Assembly: GCA_028571685.1 (NCBI GenBank)
Contig: CM053152.1
Coordinates: forward strand, 17,926,001-17,990,000
Reading direction: 5' to 3'
Length of the DNA: 64,000 nt
DNA from: Heterohyrax brucei
Taxonomy: Eukaryota; Chordata; Mammalia; Hyracoidea; Procaviidae
Shown: piece after piece, positions 42,472-54,487 of the stretch
Numbering within the stretch: position 1 is the stretch's first letter
Layout of the letters: each line of letters starts with the position of its first letter
The notes under the pieces: generated by a model
What the model was told of the DNA's origin: nothing
The model's database searches: none
The model's input: only the letters and a program-made list of their open reading frames with translations
Program-made: the position numbers and the translations under genes

Positions 42472-43218
42472 GAAAACTGGAAACGAGCACACACCTTTTC
42501 TTCTCCCACTTATCCTATTACTTCAGAGACTTTGTGGTCATATTTGAATAAGTTCTAAGTACTACTAAAATCTATTCGAAAATGAATAGCGATGTTTTTA
42601 TTTTCCATGGAGAGTTGTGTAAATTTTATAATCAGACAAAAGTAAATCTAACGTAGTAGAATGAGTAGAATACTTTTCGAGATATCAAAGCAGACCAGAA
42701 TGCATTACTAAGAACATGAATGTCCACACTAAGAATCCCATTCTTCATCAAATAAAAGCCTCAGAAGACTTGTGGTGATTGCCGTGCTGAGGCTGCATAG
42801 GGCAGACTGACCCCGAAACCAAGGGAAGGGAGTAGCCTGCATGTCACACTGCCTAGGGAAGGACAAGGCCAGGTTTTCACAAAAGGGCATATTATACATT
42901 TTCTTTGTTGGTCAGTCGTGGTATCAGTGGTTATGGAGCTTCCTAAAGCCTCAAAGAACCAAGTGACTCACTGTCCTTCAGTTTTGCTGGTGGGAACTCT
43001 CAGGCTGCCAACACTGGTTGTGGCAATTATCCACGTGGTTTCTGCAGTTCTGGGAAGATTTCTTAGGTTTGGCAGCTCCTAGAAGATTGTACTCATCCAC
43101 TAGAACAGCAGTATTTTTCCTTCTGGAGGGAATGGAGTTCGGGAAATCACTGTGATCTGAAGCCCCAAGTCTGCTTTAGACTGTAGGAAAGTTTGCTCCT
43201 CCCAGTATAGACGTAACA
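42472..43218. other. Spacer without recognised features
   Basis: No gene or repeat was recognised. Confidence 0.5.
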
Positions 43219-43340
43219 TGCCAGGCACCACTCAGGTATGCACTTCACATGCCTTTTCTTGTTTAGCCTATGAAACTGGTATCATTATTAGATTGATACA
43301 TGTGGAAACTGAGGCTTGGAGAAGGTCAATGTGTGATGGA
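43219..43340 (-). mobile_element. MIR SINE fragment, minus strand
   Basis: 'caccactcaggtatgcactt', 'aactggtatcattattagat' and 'gtggaaactgaggcttggag' follow the reversed MIR consensus ('...tattattat...', 'gaggaaactgaggc.cagag'). Confidence 0.75.
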
Positions 43341-44945
43341 ACTAAAATGAAATAAACCAAAAATGAAATAAAATAACCTAATGTGCAGAGTTTGTTGACT
43401 TCTGTGGTATCATTCTGTGGTATCAAGTTACTAACAGTTTAAAACAGGTTCACACAATTCATGCATATTCACTATTCTCTCACCCAAGTTGGTGGAGCTG
43501 GTTCTAGAATCAGCTCTATATATGAACGTACATGAATTTGGTGAGGATGAGGCCTGGGCTTAGTACAGTTACCTACCAAGTGTATACAAAAAAGGCTTAA
43601 GAGATGCACTAGTTCACCTAACAAGCATTTATTTCCTCTCTGCAGGTCCACCTGACAACCAAGGCTAAAAGGATTTTATTTCATGTAAAATAACTTAGTC
43701 TAATGTGAAGGTGATTTGTTTTGCTCCATTATGGAGAGCAACCACAGTCGCCTGCAGTGACATGCATAACTTCCAACCACAAAGGCCATTGCTCTAGTGG
43801 AAGATGAGAGCCCTCACTCCTTTCTCTATGCTTTTTCCTCCTCCTTCCCATTTATTATCATTGACTATGTCCTGTTACTGTCACACTCATATGGTAAAGC
43901 TTATCTCTCCAGGTGACCCACAAGTCATTGGCAGGAGTCATAGGGAATCAATTCTCTGAGCCCCTAGCTCAGCACCCAGTAAAAAGTTCAGACTCAAAAA
44001 ATATTTATGGACTCATCAAAGTACTAAACACCTATCCCGTATACATATGCTCATCCTAATTTCAATGTTGCCCCAGGTACGATTCACTGTAGTATTTTGC
44101 AGTGGTTTCCATTTTCTAGCTTAGAAGCCTCATGCACAGAAAACCCTGTCTTCATTGTACTTAGAGGTAGCTCGCAGTGTGCACAGATACTCCTGACTCT
44201 AAGAGAGCTTGGGCACAGGTGCCTTTACTAGTGCTTGTAAGTCTGAGTCTGGCTTCAGCATTCAGAAGTCCTTCCCTGGGAAATCTCTGGCAGAGCAAAA
44301 TTCGGTTCCAGGTTACAGAAGCAAAGTGTTCCTTAGAGAAAAGCAGGAAGTTGTGTTTTTGAAATTGGAAGAAGACTGTAACAATGAGGACTCAAAATGT
44401 TAGTGGAGAACCAGAGCTCTCCAGGCTTTCTGCCAACTGCTAGATATAATGAGCTTGATGCCAAGGTGTGAAATCCTACAAAACATAATTGCCTGCAGCT
44501 GGTTTCCGTAGAGACTGGGGAGGGCACTCAGCCCCCGGTTCAGAAAAGAAACTAGGAAATGAGGTTGTTGCAAACCCTGGTGTAGGCTTAAGCCCTAACA
44601 TGCTTCAGTTTCTGAAGCCAGGGTCTAAGGCTATTGCATGTTGTGGGATCAATTTGTTTCATGTCTTGTGGTCCAGCAAACATTATCACAGACTCTTCCA
44701 TCTCTGGCTCAAATGATGAAGCTGAACCCACTTTTTTTGGTGGCAGCAACCAGAGTGGCAACCATAGGTGAAGAGCAGGAACATGGAAGCCAGAGTGCAG
44801 GGAGACTTCAGGAAGGTCAAAGCTCACATGTCTGGTGCACTGTACTGCCAGGTAAGGTGACAGTGCTTCCAGAGAGAACAAGCTCCAGACTCAGGAAAGA
44901 ACCATCTCTCTTTCCTTAGGTATTTAATTGGGCTCACACTACGTA
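43341..44945. other. Spacer without recognised features
   Basis: Mostly unique sequence. Open frames at 44,177-44,403 and 44,588-44,919 overlap on both strands and lack domains. A weak MIR-tail resemblance near 43,970 is not strong enough to call. Confidence 0.5.
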
Positions 44946-44976
44946 TACAAAGTGTGACAATTTTATGAACTTACCA
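44946..44976 (+). repeat. mariner left terminal inverted repeat
   Basis: TACAAAGTGTGACAATTTTA, and onwards, pairs with the right terminus at 46,190-46,221. The left flank ends in TA, the mariner target. Confidence 0.7.
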
Positions 44977-45123
44977 CTTTGTGCTTAAGTTGGCAGCAAT
45001 GTACAAACAACTCAGTAAGTTTTCATACCTTGGTATATCAGTGTCTCACAACTGTGTATGTCAGTGTGTGGTGATGTCTTGCTGAGTGGCATTCATTATT
45101 GTTGTGTGTTTTTGTGTGCCATC

Positions 45124-46172
45124 ATGAGAATGCTAGAGCTTGAATTAGAGCAATGAACAATCATTAAATTTCTTGTTAAACTTGGCAACAGTGAAAGTGA
45201 AATCAGGGACATCTTAGTCCAAGTTTATAGGGATAATGCTGTGAAGAAAGTGGCAGTGTACAAATGGACTATATGTTTTTATAAGGGGAGAGAAAGCATC
45301 GCTGATGAAGAGAGGTCAGGACAGCCAGTTATGAGCAAAACTGACAAAAACATTGTAAAAATTAATTGAATTGTGCACTAAAATCACTGCCTGACTGTGA
45401 GAAGTATGGCAAACTAAGCGAACACTGCTAGAAAAAGGAAAATCTGAATTGAAAATCTTGGCATGACAAAGGCATGTGCAAAAATTGTCCTGAAGAAACT
45501 CACTGATAAACAAAAGCAAAGGAGAGCTGAAGTTTGCCAAGACCTTTTGGAGAGGCAAGATGATCTTTTAGGCCATATTATCGCTGATGACACATGGGTG
45601 TCCCAATACGACCCTGAAACAAAGTGTCAAAGTGCACAATGGAAGTCAGCCTATTGTCCATGCCCAAAAGATGCCATCAGTCCAAATCAAGAGTCAAAAC
45701 GGTGTTGCTAAACTTTTTTGATATCATAGGGATTGTTCATTATAAATCTGTGCCAACTGGAGAAACAGTTAACCACGTTTACTATTTGGAAGTTCTGGAA
45801 GGCTGTATGAAAAAGTTAGATGAAAATAACCTGAACTTTTTGCCAAGAACTCCTGGTTCTGACATCATGACAATGTGCCAGCTCACATGGCAGTGTTTGT
45901 GAGGGAGTTTTTAGCCAGCAAATAACTGTATTGGAATATAACCCCCTACTCACATGATCTAGCCCCCAATAACTTTTGTCTTTACCTGAAAATAAAGGAA
46001 ATATTGAAAGGAAGACATTTTGATGGCATTCAGGACATCAAGGTAATATGATGACAGCTCAGATGACCATTCCAGATAAAGAAATCCAAAATTACTTTGA
46101 AGGGTAGACTAGGAACTGGCATTGGTGCAGGGGAGTACTTTGAAGGTGATCATAGTAATATTCAGCAATGAG
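45124..46172 (+). pseudogene. mariner transposase, decayed (D,D34D type)
   Basis: The enzyme binds the inverted ends by a helix-turn-helix head and cuts with three Asp residues. The start is MRMLELELEQ (45,124). The head region reads NSESEIRDILVQVY and ERSGQPVMSKTD. The first catalytic region is IIADDTWVSQYDPETK (about 45,580-45,625; family GDETW.HHYDPE). The second is FFDIIGIVHYKSVPTG (about 45,715-45,760), and the third YSHDLAPNNFCLY (about 45,948-45,985; family YSPDLAP.DF.LF). The end GEYFEGDHSNIQ is typical. Family length is ~345 residues. At least three in-frame stops and several frameshifts are present, and the DNAPAH segment is altered. Confidence 0.85.
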
Positions 46173-46189
46173 GTATGTAGTACTTCTAG

Positions 46190-46221
46190 GATAAATTTGC
46201 AAACTTATTTGTCATACCTTA
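46190..46221 (-). repeat. mariner right terminal inverted repeat
   Basis: Read in reverse complement it shares the GTxTGACAA block and the following A/T-rich stretch with the left end. TA follows it. Confidence 0.7.
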
Positions 46222-46229
46222 TATGAGAA

Positions 46230-46307
46230 GTACTCTAGAGGGCAGTTCTGCTCTGGCCTCTAGGTTGCCGTGAGTTGGATCCGACTCGATGGTGCTTGGC
46301 TTGGCTG
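46230..46307 (+). mobile_element. Short AfroSINE tail next to the mariner end
   Basis: From 'gtactctagagggcagttct' to 'ggtgcttggcttggct', containing 'gagttggatccgactcgatg'. It is flanked by the direct repeat 'tatgagaa' (46,222-46,229 and 46,308-46,315), so this ~78-bp piece is itself a retrotransposition event. The tRNA-like head is absent. Confidence 0.8.
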
Positions 46308-46528
46308 TATGAGAAAGACAGGTACTAGGTTTGCCATTCACAATGAACTCAGGAATTCAGCAAATATGATGGAAAACATAGTTTTGATGGTTTAAGGTGA
46401 TTTAAAGGAAAGCAGAAAAATTCGTTTCCATTTGCTCTATCTAACGTTGTTAGCCATCCTGATCCCAACAGAGATCTAGACCAGATAAAAAGGCATGCAA
46501 AAGCCAAGATGCAGGAAAACATGACTGC

Positions 46529-46762
46529 TATTTAGTCATACTCATATGAAAGCAGGATAATGAATAAAGACTGAAGAAGAATTGATACCTTTGAATTACA
46601 GTATTGGTGATGAATATTGGGTATACCATGGAATTGCTTGAAGAGTAAACGAACCTGTCTTGGGAGAAGTACCACCAGAATCCTCCTTCGAAGGGTATCA
46701 GGAGGCATCTGTCCTTGGAGAAGGACATCATACTTGTCAGGGGAGCAAACAGGAATGCCTGG
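46529..46762 (+). mobile_element. BovB/RTE fragment (C-terminal coding region)
   Basis: It aligns with 6,475-6,700 of the large RTE copy: 'gaataaagactgaagaagaa', 'gatacctttgaattacagta', 'ggtataccatggaattgctt' and 'ggagaagtaccaccagaatc'. It then continues past where the larger copy stops with 'cttggagaaggacatcatac' (reads LEKDIILV). It is a diverged internal fragment. Confidence 0.75.
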
Positions 46763-49084
46763 AATGTGTGCATGGAGTGGCTTGTGATCACTTTTGAAAG
46801 CTTCTAGTCATCTCAGGAGGACCTTCTTTGTTGAAGCTCTTATTAGTCTACTTTTCTTTTTGTCAGCACTTGGCTCTCATACAAAAACATATCATCAGCT
46901 TCTGATTTCCAGTCTATTTTACCCATTCACTCTTTTAACTTAAAACAACAAGTTCAGCAAACAACATTTCACCAGTGTTTCTAACCAATATGGCCTCACA
47001 TTAACAATATATTCTAACATGTGCAAGACTCATCTTTACGAGGAATAAAACATGACTCTCCCTGATACAGATTTTGGATCTGCAGCTTCACTTTTGATGT
47101 CTGTTCTTGGGAAGCTGCTGCACTCCACAGGTGTAATCCTACTTAACTCCCCAATGCTCTGGACACATATTGCCACGTGACAAGAAGAGGCTATCGCAGC
47201 GATAAAGCTAGTATCTAATGTGCTGTTGGGAACTGGTTAGGAAGTCCCCTGCAGGATTTCCTTCTACCTGCTGTTCTCTTTTACAGCCCACTTACATCCC
47301 ATCTCAACTGATAGACACATCAGCATGTTCCACTGCAAGTGGGCCCATCAGCAATCTGGGAGCTAATGCTCCCCGGGGCCTCCACAACACATTAGGCAGA
47401 AGACCAGCAGGCTCACATTGAAGGCAAGCTCATCATCTCATTAGTTTCTCCCTGTGCAGCAGGAAGTATGGTCATCTAGGTTGCAGCAATCAGAGCGGAA
47501 TGCTTGTGATGGGGCTGAGGGAAGCATGCGCTTTGGAGACTACATGATGCAGTTCTGTGACCTGTGGAGTTTCAAATCAGGACTAATGCAGTGGTGCAAA
47601 GTGGATTTGACCAGTCCAGAGATGTTTATTCTGACTGCCTTATTCTGAATGGGACACTGAGACATGCTTCCAGGAATAAGCACTAACTAGATCGTTAGCT
47701 ACCTCTAAGAAGCTCTTCTCTTGGCCTAACAGAAGAATACAACATGCTCTAGGAATATGCAGGAAATGTAGTTGTCTTGACTCTAGCTCCTTAGTACGGG
47801 CTTTAAGTGCAAAAGAGGATCTGAGAGAAGTCTTTTTATTTGTAAAGTTAATAAATTGGACCTGACACAAGAAATTGACATATTTACAGCACCTGTAAGG
47901 GCATTATACATAGATAAAGGATGCACCATTTTATGAGGCTATTGATCCTATCCATCCAATTTTCAGTGAATTATTCATTTCCTTAATTGGAAGAAAGCTA
48001 TGGAATCAAACGAGTTATGAAAGTTAGACCTAGCATACTCAAGCATAGTCACTGATTTCTATGACTATTTCAGTTTAGTTCAGCACACTGAGAACATATT
48101 AAACACCAGGCACTGTGCAAAAAGCCTGAGATTGGCTCTTGAAGGTTTATGAATGGTGCTCATTTATGTTTATGGTGGGGGACAGGTACACAGACATTTA
48201 ACCACGTAATTTCATCACGATGGGACATACAATGGTGGTATGCCTAGCCTACTCCGTTGGCTCTGATTCCAGTCTGGCTAGCCAGGATGTGTTTTCTGGA
48301 TGTGAGGAGCCTGTACTGAGTCTTGTTGTTTACCAAGATTCCCAGACCAAGGCTGGAAGGTTGTTTTCTAGAGAGATCTGGCCTGGCACCTACCTCCTGT
48401 AGGTGGCAGAATAACTTGACATCACCACACACTTGATCCAGCGGGGTGGAACCCTCTGGAACTGGACTTTAATCTACAGGGAGGTCTAGAGCCTGAGGCT
48501 GTGTGAGGAAAATTTCACAGACCCTAAAGAGTGGGGCAAGAACTCTTATCTGACTTGCAAAAATTCACTACTGCCAAGGAGAAGCACGTAGGTACGCCAC
48601 ACTAGCCTGTCTTTTCTCAGTGAAGACGCACAGACTTGTGGAGGCAAGCAAAGAGTTTACAACCTGAAGGGACCCACAAAAACCTCCAGAAGTATTTGAA
48701 CATTTGTTACATGTAAAATCTGCAGGGCTCTGACCTGGACTGCGTGGGAGATCTAGGCTTATGTGTTGTGGGATTGGAGAGGGCTCATTTCCTTACTTGT
48801 CCCAACCGCAGCTTGGCTGTTTCTGCTTTCCCTTGGGATGTGTGTCCTGCAGAGACAGGCTCCTGGGGCCTAAGGCTCACTATGGGAAGCCTTAAGCACT
48901 GACCTGAATGAGGAACCAAGATGCTGAGTCTCAGCCCTAACTTACTTGCACACTGGCCGTGGAGCACAGCACACTGCCAAAGGGTCAGGCTGGGAAAGGT
49001 GGAGGCTCTCTTCTATCCCTTCTCTCAGTCTCCAAATCTGACTGATCACTGAGTACCCAGCAGTCTCCCCTGCTATTCTTTCCT
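46763..49084. other. Spacer without recognised features
   Basis: Unique sequence with no supported gene. A stretch near 48,075-48,200 ('aacaccaggcactgtgcaaa', then 'gggggacaggtacacag') resembles a common ancient mammalian repeat, but I cannot name it. Confidence 0.45.
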
Positions 49085-49225
49085 TGGAAAACCTGGTGAT
49101 ACAGTAGTTAAGTGCTGCGACAGGTGCTTTCTGGAAATTTTATGGGGCAGTTCTACTCTGTCTGTAGGGTTGCTGAATCAGAATTGACTTGAAAGCAGTG
49201 GATCTGGCTTGGTTTATTTTTTCCT
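49085..49225 (+). mobile_element. AfroSINE, plus strand, partly decayed
   Basis: The head 'acctggtgatacagtagtta' (A-box region) is followed by 'ggcagttctactctgtctgt', the 3' block 'tcagaattgacttgaaagca' and the tail 'ggcttggttta'. The B-box region is mostly lost. Confidence 0.75.
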
Positions 49226-50951
49226 CTGTTTATCTTGGTAGTGAGACTGTGGTTACCCATTTGCCCTCCCAGAGAATGCCGAATTTTGTTCAGATTTCTA
49301 CCCTTTTGCCCCACAGGCCACAGGCTTCTAAACAAGGTAGTCTAGTCCATCCAAGGATTGTCATCTGCCTCTGCTGAGACTGGCCAGAAGTCAGGTCTAG
49401 GTCGCTTGGCACCCAGAATTCTCCTGCCACAATGATTGGATTGGAATGGCCACTAAGACTCTAGGGGAAATGTTCTGGGCACTGAAGAGAAAGAGCTGTC
49501 CTTGCTCTAGAGTGAGCCACAAAAAGAGATGTTCCTTCTCCATGGGATGTGGTGAGGGCTGCTCCAGGCTGCTGAAAGGGAGACCACCCAGAGAACACAA
49601 AACCATGGAATGTTGTAGAGCCAGAGCCATCACTGAGCCACTCTCCAGCATGTCCCTGATGAGGTCAATAAACCCCATTGTTGTCCAAGCCAGTACAAGC
49701 TGGGTTTTCTTGTTGGGCCCAAAAACCATTCTAATGAATGTAGACTTTTCTCATTGAGTCTACCTTAGCTCCATCTAGGCTCTCACCATACTGCCTAGCC
49801 TGACCCTGTAGCAGCTTGGTCTCCTGCCTACCCTCCCACCCTTTACATAGCCAAGGGAAGGCACCCACACACAAATCCTGCCGTTCTCCTGTCTGTATCC
49901 ACACTGCCATAGATGAAACCTGGCCTACCCCTTCCTTCAGATCATCACAAGTGTCCTCTGTCCACCATCTAGTGTCATCTGAGCCTCCTCTCCTGCCCTT
50001 ACCCTCCCCATGCTGGAAGGCTAAGGGCCTGAACACCTTCAATAAGCATTCCTCCTGAATGGCCTTCCTCATACTGTCTCCTAGAGCTCTTCCCCGGACA
50101 AGGGACTTTTGGTGCTGAAACTAGGAAGTGTCTCCCAAGTCCCATTCCCAGGCCTCATGAATAATTTGCTCAAGACTGCAGAACCAGAAAAACGGCAAAC
50201 TTAACAGTCGAAAATACATCTTTCTGATGCTACAAACCCTACTGTTTCTTTGTATCACAAAGCCTCCAAATAACAGCCACCTGGTCCAGCTCTCAAAGTA
50301 ATGACAATTAAAGCAGAGGGTAGCACAAATACTTATTTACAAAGCCTTATACATTGGAAGGTATTCAGAACTCTCTACCATAGACTTAATTTTTGTTCAG
50401 GTGCTCAAATTGTGGACATGATTTTAACCGTATTGTTAAACTAACCAGCTTTCTGTTCTGCTAAGAAATAACGCCACACATGAAAACTAGCAGAGAACAG
50501 CATGCTTGCTACTTCAGTGTCTATATAGACAAGTATGCAGCTAGCATGACAACAGTGGTTTCTTCCATAGTTCTAACCCCACCTAGTCAGAAGATCATTA
50601 GCAATATTACATTAAAGAGTGTCAGTTAACAAGCCACATGTGCTGATGGATGCCTAAGATAGAGGTCTGTTAAAAAATGCCTAGACTCTTGACCAAGAAA
50701 ATACAAAAATATAAATCGTATGTTGCTTTACATAGAAATGGCATGTTAATAAATTCATATCCAACTCCCATCATCCTTCTTCAATTTTCTTGTCAGGAGG
50801 GCAGTCCTGCCTCCAGCATGGAGCTGCGTGGGCTGGGAGGAGTTATAAAAGTGTCTGTTCCATCCCCCAAAGTGATAAAAAGATAGTAAAAGCAATGAAT
50901 AACAATTGGTTAATTTCAATAACATAAATAACGGTTGTAATTAAAATTGAA
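49226..50951. other. Spacer without recognised features
   Basis: Overlapping open frames of 110 (minus, 49,397-49,729) and 103 codons (plus, 49,446-49,757) are the longest here outside repeats, but show no domain. Nothing else is recognised. Confidence 0.45.
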
Positions 50952-50967
50952 AGAGAAATATTTTCCT

Positions 50968-53900
50968 CTTTTTTTTCTGTTTCTGTTTTTTATTATGATT
51001 GAATGAAAATGTACATTACCATATAAATTGCATGCCCACGTATATGCAGCTCCCACTGCTCTCCCTGCCCGGTGACAGCACAGTCTTCATCTCTGCTCCA
51101 TACATGTCTCATCCTACTAACCATCCCCTATCCCCTCCTCTCCACCCACTCCCCTCCCTCCAGTAAGAGGTAAGCAGGATGACATTCTGTAGATGCATAG
51201 AATCATAAACTGCACACATAATATGGTCACTGTGCGTCACCAAGTCCAATCAATTCCTGTCCGAGAGTTGACCTCCATTATGATTTATGGACAGGGGCAG
51301 GATCAGAGCCAGGGGCCATGCTCCCAAGGGAACTCTGAGGGCTGTGGACCATCAATTGTGGTCTTTTAATAGAGCTCTCAGAGTGCACTCCTTTTAATTC
51401 CTGTGTTGCCAGTGAGACTCAACTTTGTGAGCTCCATCGTGGCTATTACCGGTGGTGGCCGGGCACCATCTGGTTCTTCTGGTCACAAGTCAGTTTAGTC
51501 ACCCACTCACGTGGGTCTCTCTGTCTTCTGGGTTCTCTTTCCCCCATGTCATTTTGGTCCTTTGTGATCATCCATTCCTGCTAAGTTGGGACCATTTGCT
51601 GTATCCTCAGATGGCAGCTTGGCAGCTTTTAAGACCCCAGATGCTGCTCACCAATGTGGGGTGCAGAGGGCTGTCTTAGCAAAATACTAGCTGTGTCAAT
51701 TGGCCTTGCTTTCCTCTGAGAGCATAGCCCCTGGCCCCCTACCCCAGCTTCTCTGTCCTTGTAATGCTGACTTAAGATGGGAGGAGTAATCATGTTATGT
51801 TGAAGTCCAACCAATATTGATCTTCTTTCTAATGTGTGCTGTCCCATGTCTTACCCAACTGGATTTCTATCAACTATCTAATCTAAACCCCCCCCTCAAA
51901 CACCCTCCTTTCCTACCATTGCGGCCATCAAAGAGTCTTTTCTTTTACGCATGAGTCTGTTTTTAAGTTCTTATCATGGGGGCTTGCATAGTATCTGTCC
52001 TTTGGTCGCTGACTACTTTCACTTAACATAGTGTCCTCCAGTTGAAACCAGGTTATGAGATGTTTCCTAAAATCATCATTGTTCTTTATCATTGCATAGT
52101 GTTCCATTAAGTATATATACCACAGTTTACCAATCCATTCCTCTGTCATTGGGCATCTGGGTTGATTCCATGTTTTTGCTACGTGGACTGTGTTGCAATA
52201 AACATTGTGTGCATCTATCAGTTGGTGTGAATGGCCTTGATCCTGTAGGATATATTCCAAGCAGTGGTATTACTGGGTCAAATGGTATATCTATATCCAG
52301 CTTTTTAAGAAAGCACCAGATTGCTTTCCAAAGAGGTTGCACCATTTTGCTATCCCACCAACAGTGTAGGAGAGTTCCAATTTCTCCACAGTCTGTCCAG
52401 CATTTGTTGTTTTGCATTTTTTGGATCAAAGCCAACCTTGTTGGTATGAGGTGGTATCTCACTGTAGTTTTAATTGAATTTCTTTAATAGCTAATAATCG
52501 TGAGCATTTCCACATATGTTTTCTGGCTGCCTGTATCTCCTGTTTAGTGAAGTGTCTGTTCATGTCCTTTGCCCATCACTTAATTGGATGGCTTATCTTT
52601 TGCTTACTGATATTTTGTAGTACCTTATAGATTATGGAGATCAGGGATTGGTCATACATATAGTTCCCAAATATTTTTTTCCATTCTGTAGGTGGCTGTT
52701 TAATTCTGTTAATGAAGTCTTTGGGTGAGCAAAAGTGTTTGATTCTTAATAGTTCCAATTTATCTGTTTTCTCTTCTGTTGATTGTGTTTTGTTTGACAG
52801 ATTTTGAAGTCTGTCTATGCTGTGTATTAAAACTTCCATTGTTGTTCCTACTTCTTCTTGGATGAGCTTTATTGTTTTAGATTTGATATTTAGGTCTTTT
52901 ACCCAGTTTGAGTCGGTTTTTGTATAAGGTGTAAGATACGGATCTTGTTTCAGTTTATTGCAGATGGATATCCAATTTTGCCAGCACCAGGGCCTTTGTT
53001 GGATATCAGCTGTTCATAAGAAGATGGTGTCATCTCTGGGATCTCAATTCTGCTCCACTGATCTATCTGTCTGTTTTTGTACCAGTACCCGGCTGTTTTG
53101 ACTACTGTGGCAGTGTAATAGGTTCTAAAGTCGAATAGTGAGAGGCCTCCCAGTGTGTTCTTCTTCTTCAGTAGTGCTTTATTTATCTGGTGCTTCTTCT
53201 GTTTCCAAACAAAGTTGGCAATTTTTTTCTCCACCTCATTAAGAAATATCACTGGAATTTGTATTGGGATTGCTTTATATAAGTAGATTGCTTTAGGCAA
53301 AATAGACTTTGTCACTACGTTAAGTCTTTCTATGCATTTTCTCATTTATGTAAGTCTCTCTTAGTTTCTTCTGGTAAGGACTTGTAGTTCTCTTTGTAAA
53401 GGTCTGTTATTTCTCAGGTTACATTTATTCCTAGGTACTTTATCTTCTTAGGGACTATAGTAAATGGTATTGATTTGGTGATTTCTTCATTAATAGTCTC
53501 CTTGTTGATATAAGGAATCCTACTGATTTACTTATGTTTATCTTGTATCCTGAGACTTTGCTGAACTCTTCTATCAGTTTTAATAGTTTACTTATGGATT
53601 CTTTAGGATTCTCTGCGTATACAATCATATCATCTGCAAATAGGGAAATTTTTACTTCTTCTTTGTGATGCAGATGTCTTTTATTTCATAGTCTTGTCTA
53701 ATTGCTCTGGCTAGAACTTCTAGTCCAATGTTGAATAGGAGAGGTGAGAGTGGGCATCCTTGTCTAGTTCCTGTTCTCAAGGAAAACTGTTTCAGTCTGT
53801 CTCCATTCAGGATGATGTAGGCAGTTGGCTTTGTATAAATGGCCCTTACTGCATTGAGAAATTGGCCATCTATTCCCATTTTGCTGAGACTTTTTAGTGT

Positions 53901-54487
53901 GAATGGGTGTTGGACTTTATCAAATGTCTTTTCTGCATCAATGGACAAAATCAGGTGATTCTTGTCTTCTGTGTTATTTATGTGGTTGATGACATTAATT
54001 GTTTTTCTGACGTTGAACCAGACTTGCATCCCTGGTATGAATCCAACTAAAGTCATAATGGATTATTTTTTTGATATGTTGTTGTATTCTACAGGCAAGC
54101 ATTTTGTTGAATGTTTTTGCATCTAGATTCATGAGTGATTTCACTCTGTACTTCTTCTTTTTTGTTGGGTCTTTCCCTGGCTTTTGTACCAGGGTTATAC
54201 TGGCTTCTGATATTGTGAAATAGTCTCAGTAGTATTGGAGGTAACTCTTCTCTAAACGCTTAGTAGAATTCTGTGGTGGAGTCATCTGGGCCTGGGCTTT
54301 TATTCTTTGGTAGTTTTTTCATGACTTTTTCAATCTCTTCCTTTGGGATGGGTTTATTAAGTTGTTCTGCTTCATTTTATGATAATTTTGGTAGGTGATA
54401 TGAACCAAGGAATTTGTCCATTTCCTCTAGGTCTTCAAATTTGTTAGAGTACAGTCTTTCATAGTATTCTTTTATGATGTATTTTTG
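50968..54487 (-). mobile_element. L1-i: 5'-truncated L1, left (3') part
   Basis: The poly-A tail (T-run) starts at about 50,968, the 3'UTR runs to 51,965, and ORF2 from 51,966. The element continues at 61,696-62,126 beyond the inserted L1-j. The target duplication 'agagaa.tattttcctc' flanks the pair: 50,952-50,970 on the left and 62,127-62,145 ('agagaatactttcctcttt') on the right. Confidence 0.9.
51966..54487 (-). pseudogene. L1-i ORF2 remnant (RT and C-terminal part)
   Basis: The RT palm is open for 134 codons (53,652-54,056): [20 protein letters not shown] and [20 protein letters not shown]. The thumb and connection follow with [20 protein letters not shown] and [20 protein letters not shown] (53,170-53,345). 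The C-terminal cysteine-rich part reads [20 protein letters not shown] (about 52,370-52,430). There are several frameshifts and stops. The linker part continues at 61,696-62,126; the endonuclease was never copied. Confidence 0.85.

Larger units (their letters stand above)
44946..46221 (+). mobile_element. mariner (Tc1/mariner) DNA transposon, nearly full length
   Basis: About 1,276 bp, the usual mariner length. The left end reads TACAAAGTGTGACAA and the reverse complement of the right end reads TAAGGTATGACAAATAAG, giving ~28-30-bp imperfect inverted ends next to TA dinucleotides. It holds one decayed transposase gene (45,124-46,172). It is an ordinary cut-and-paste transposon fossil. Confidence 0.85.

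Noticed and set aside
43925-43990. A further MIR tail
   Set aside because: The resemblance ('ctcagcacccagtaaaaagt') is too short and diverged to call.
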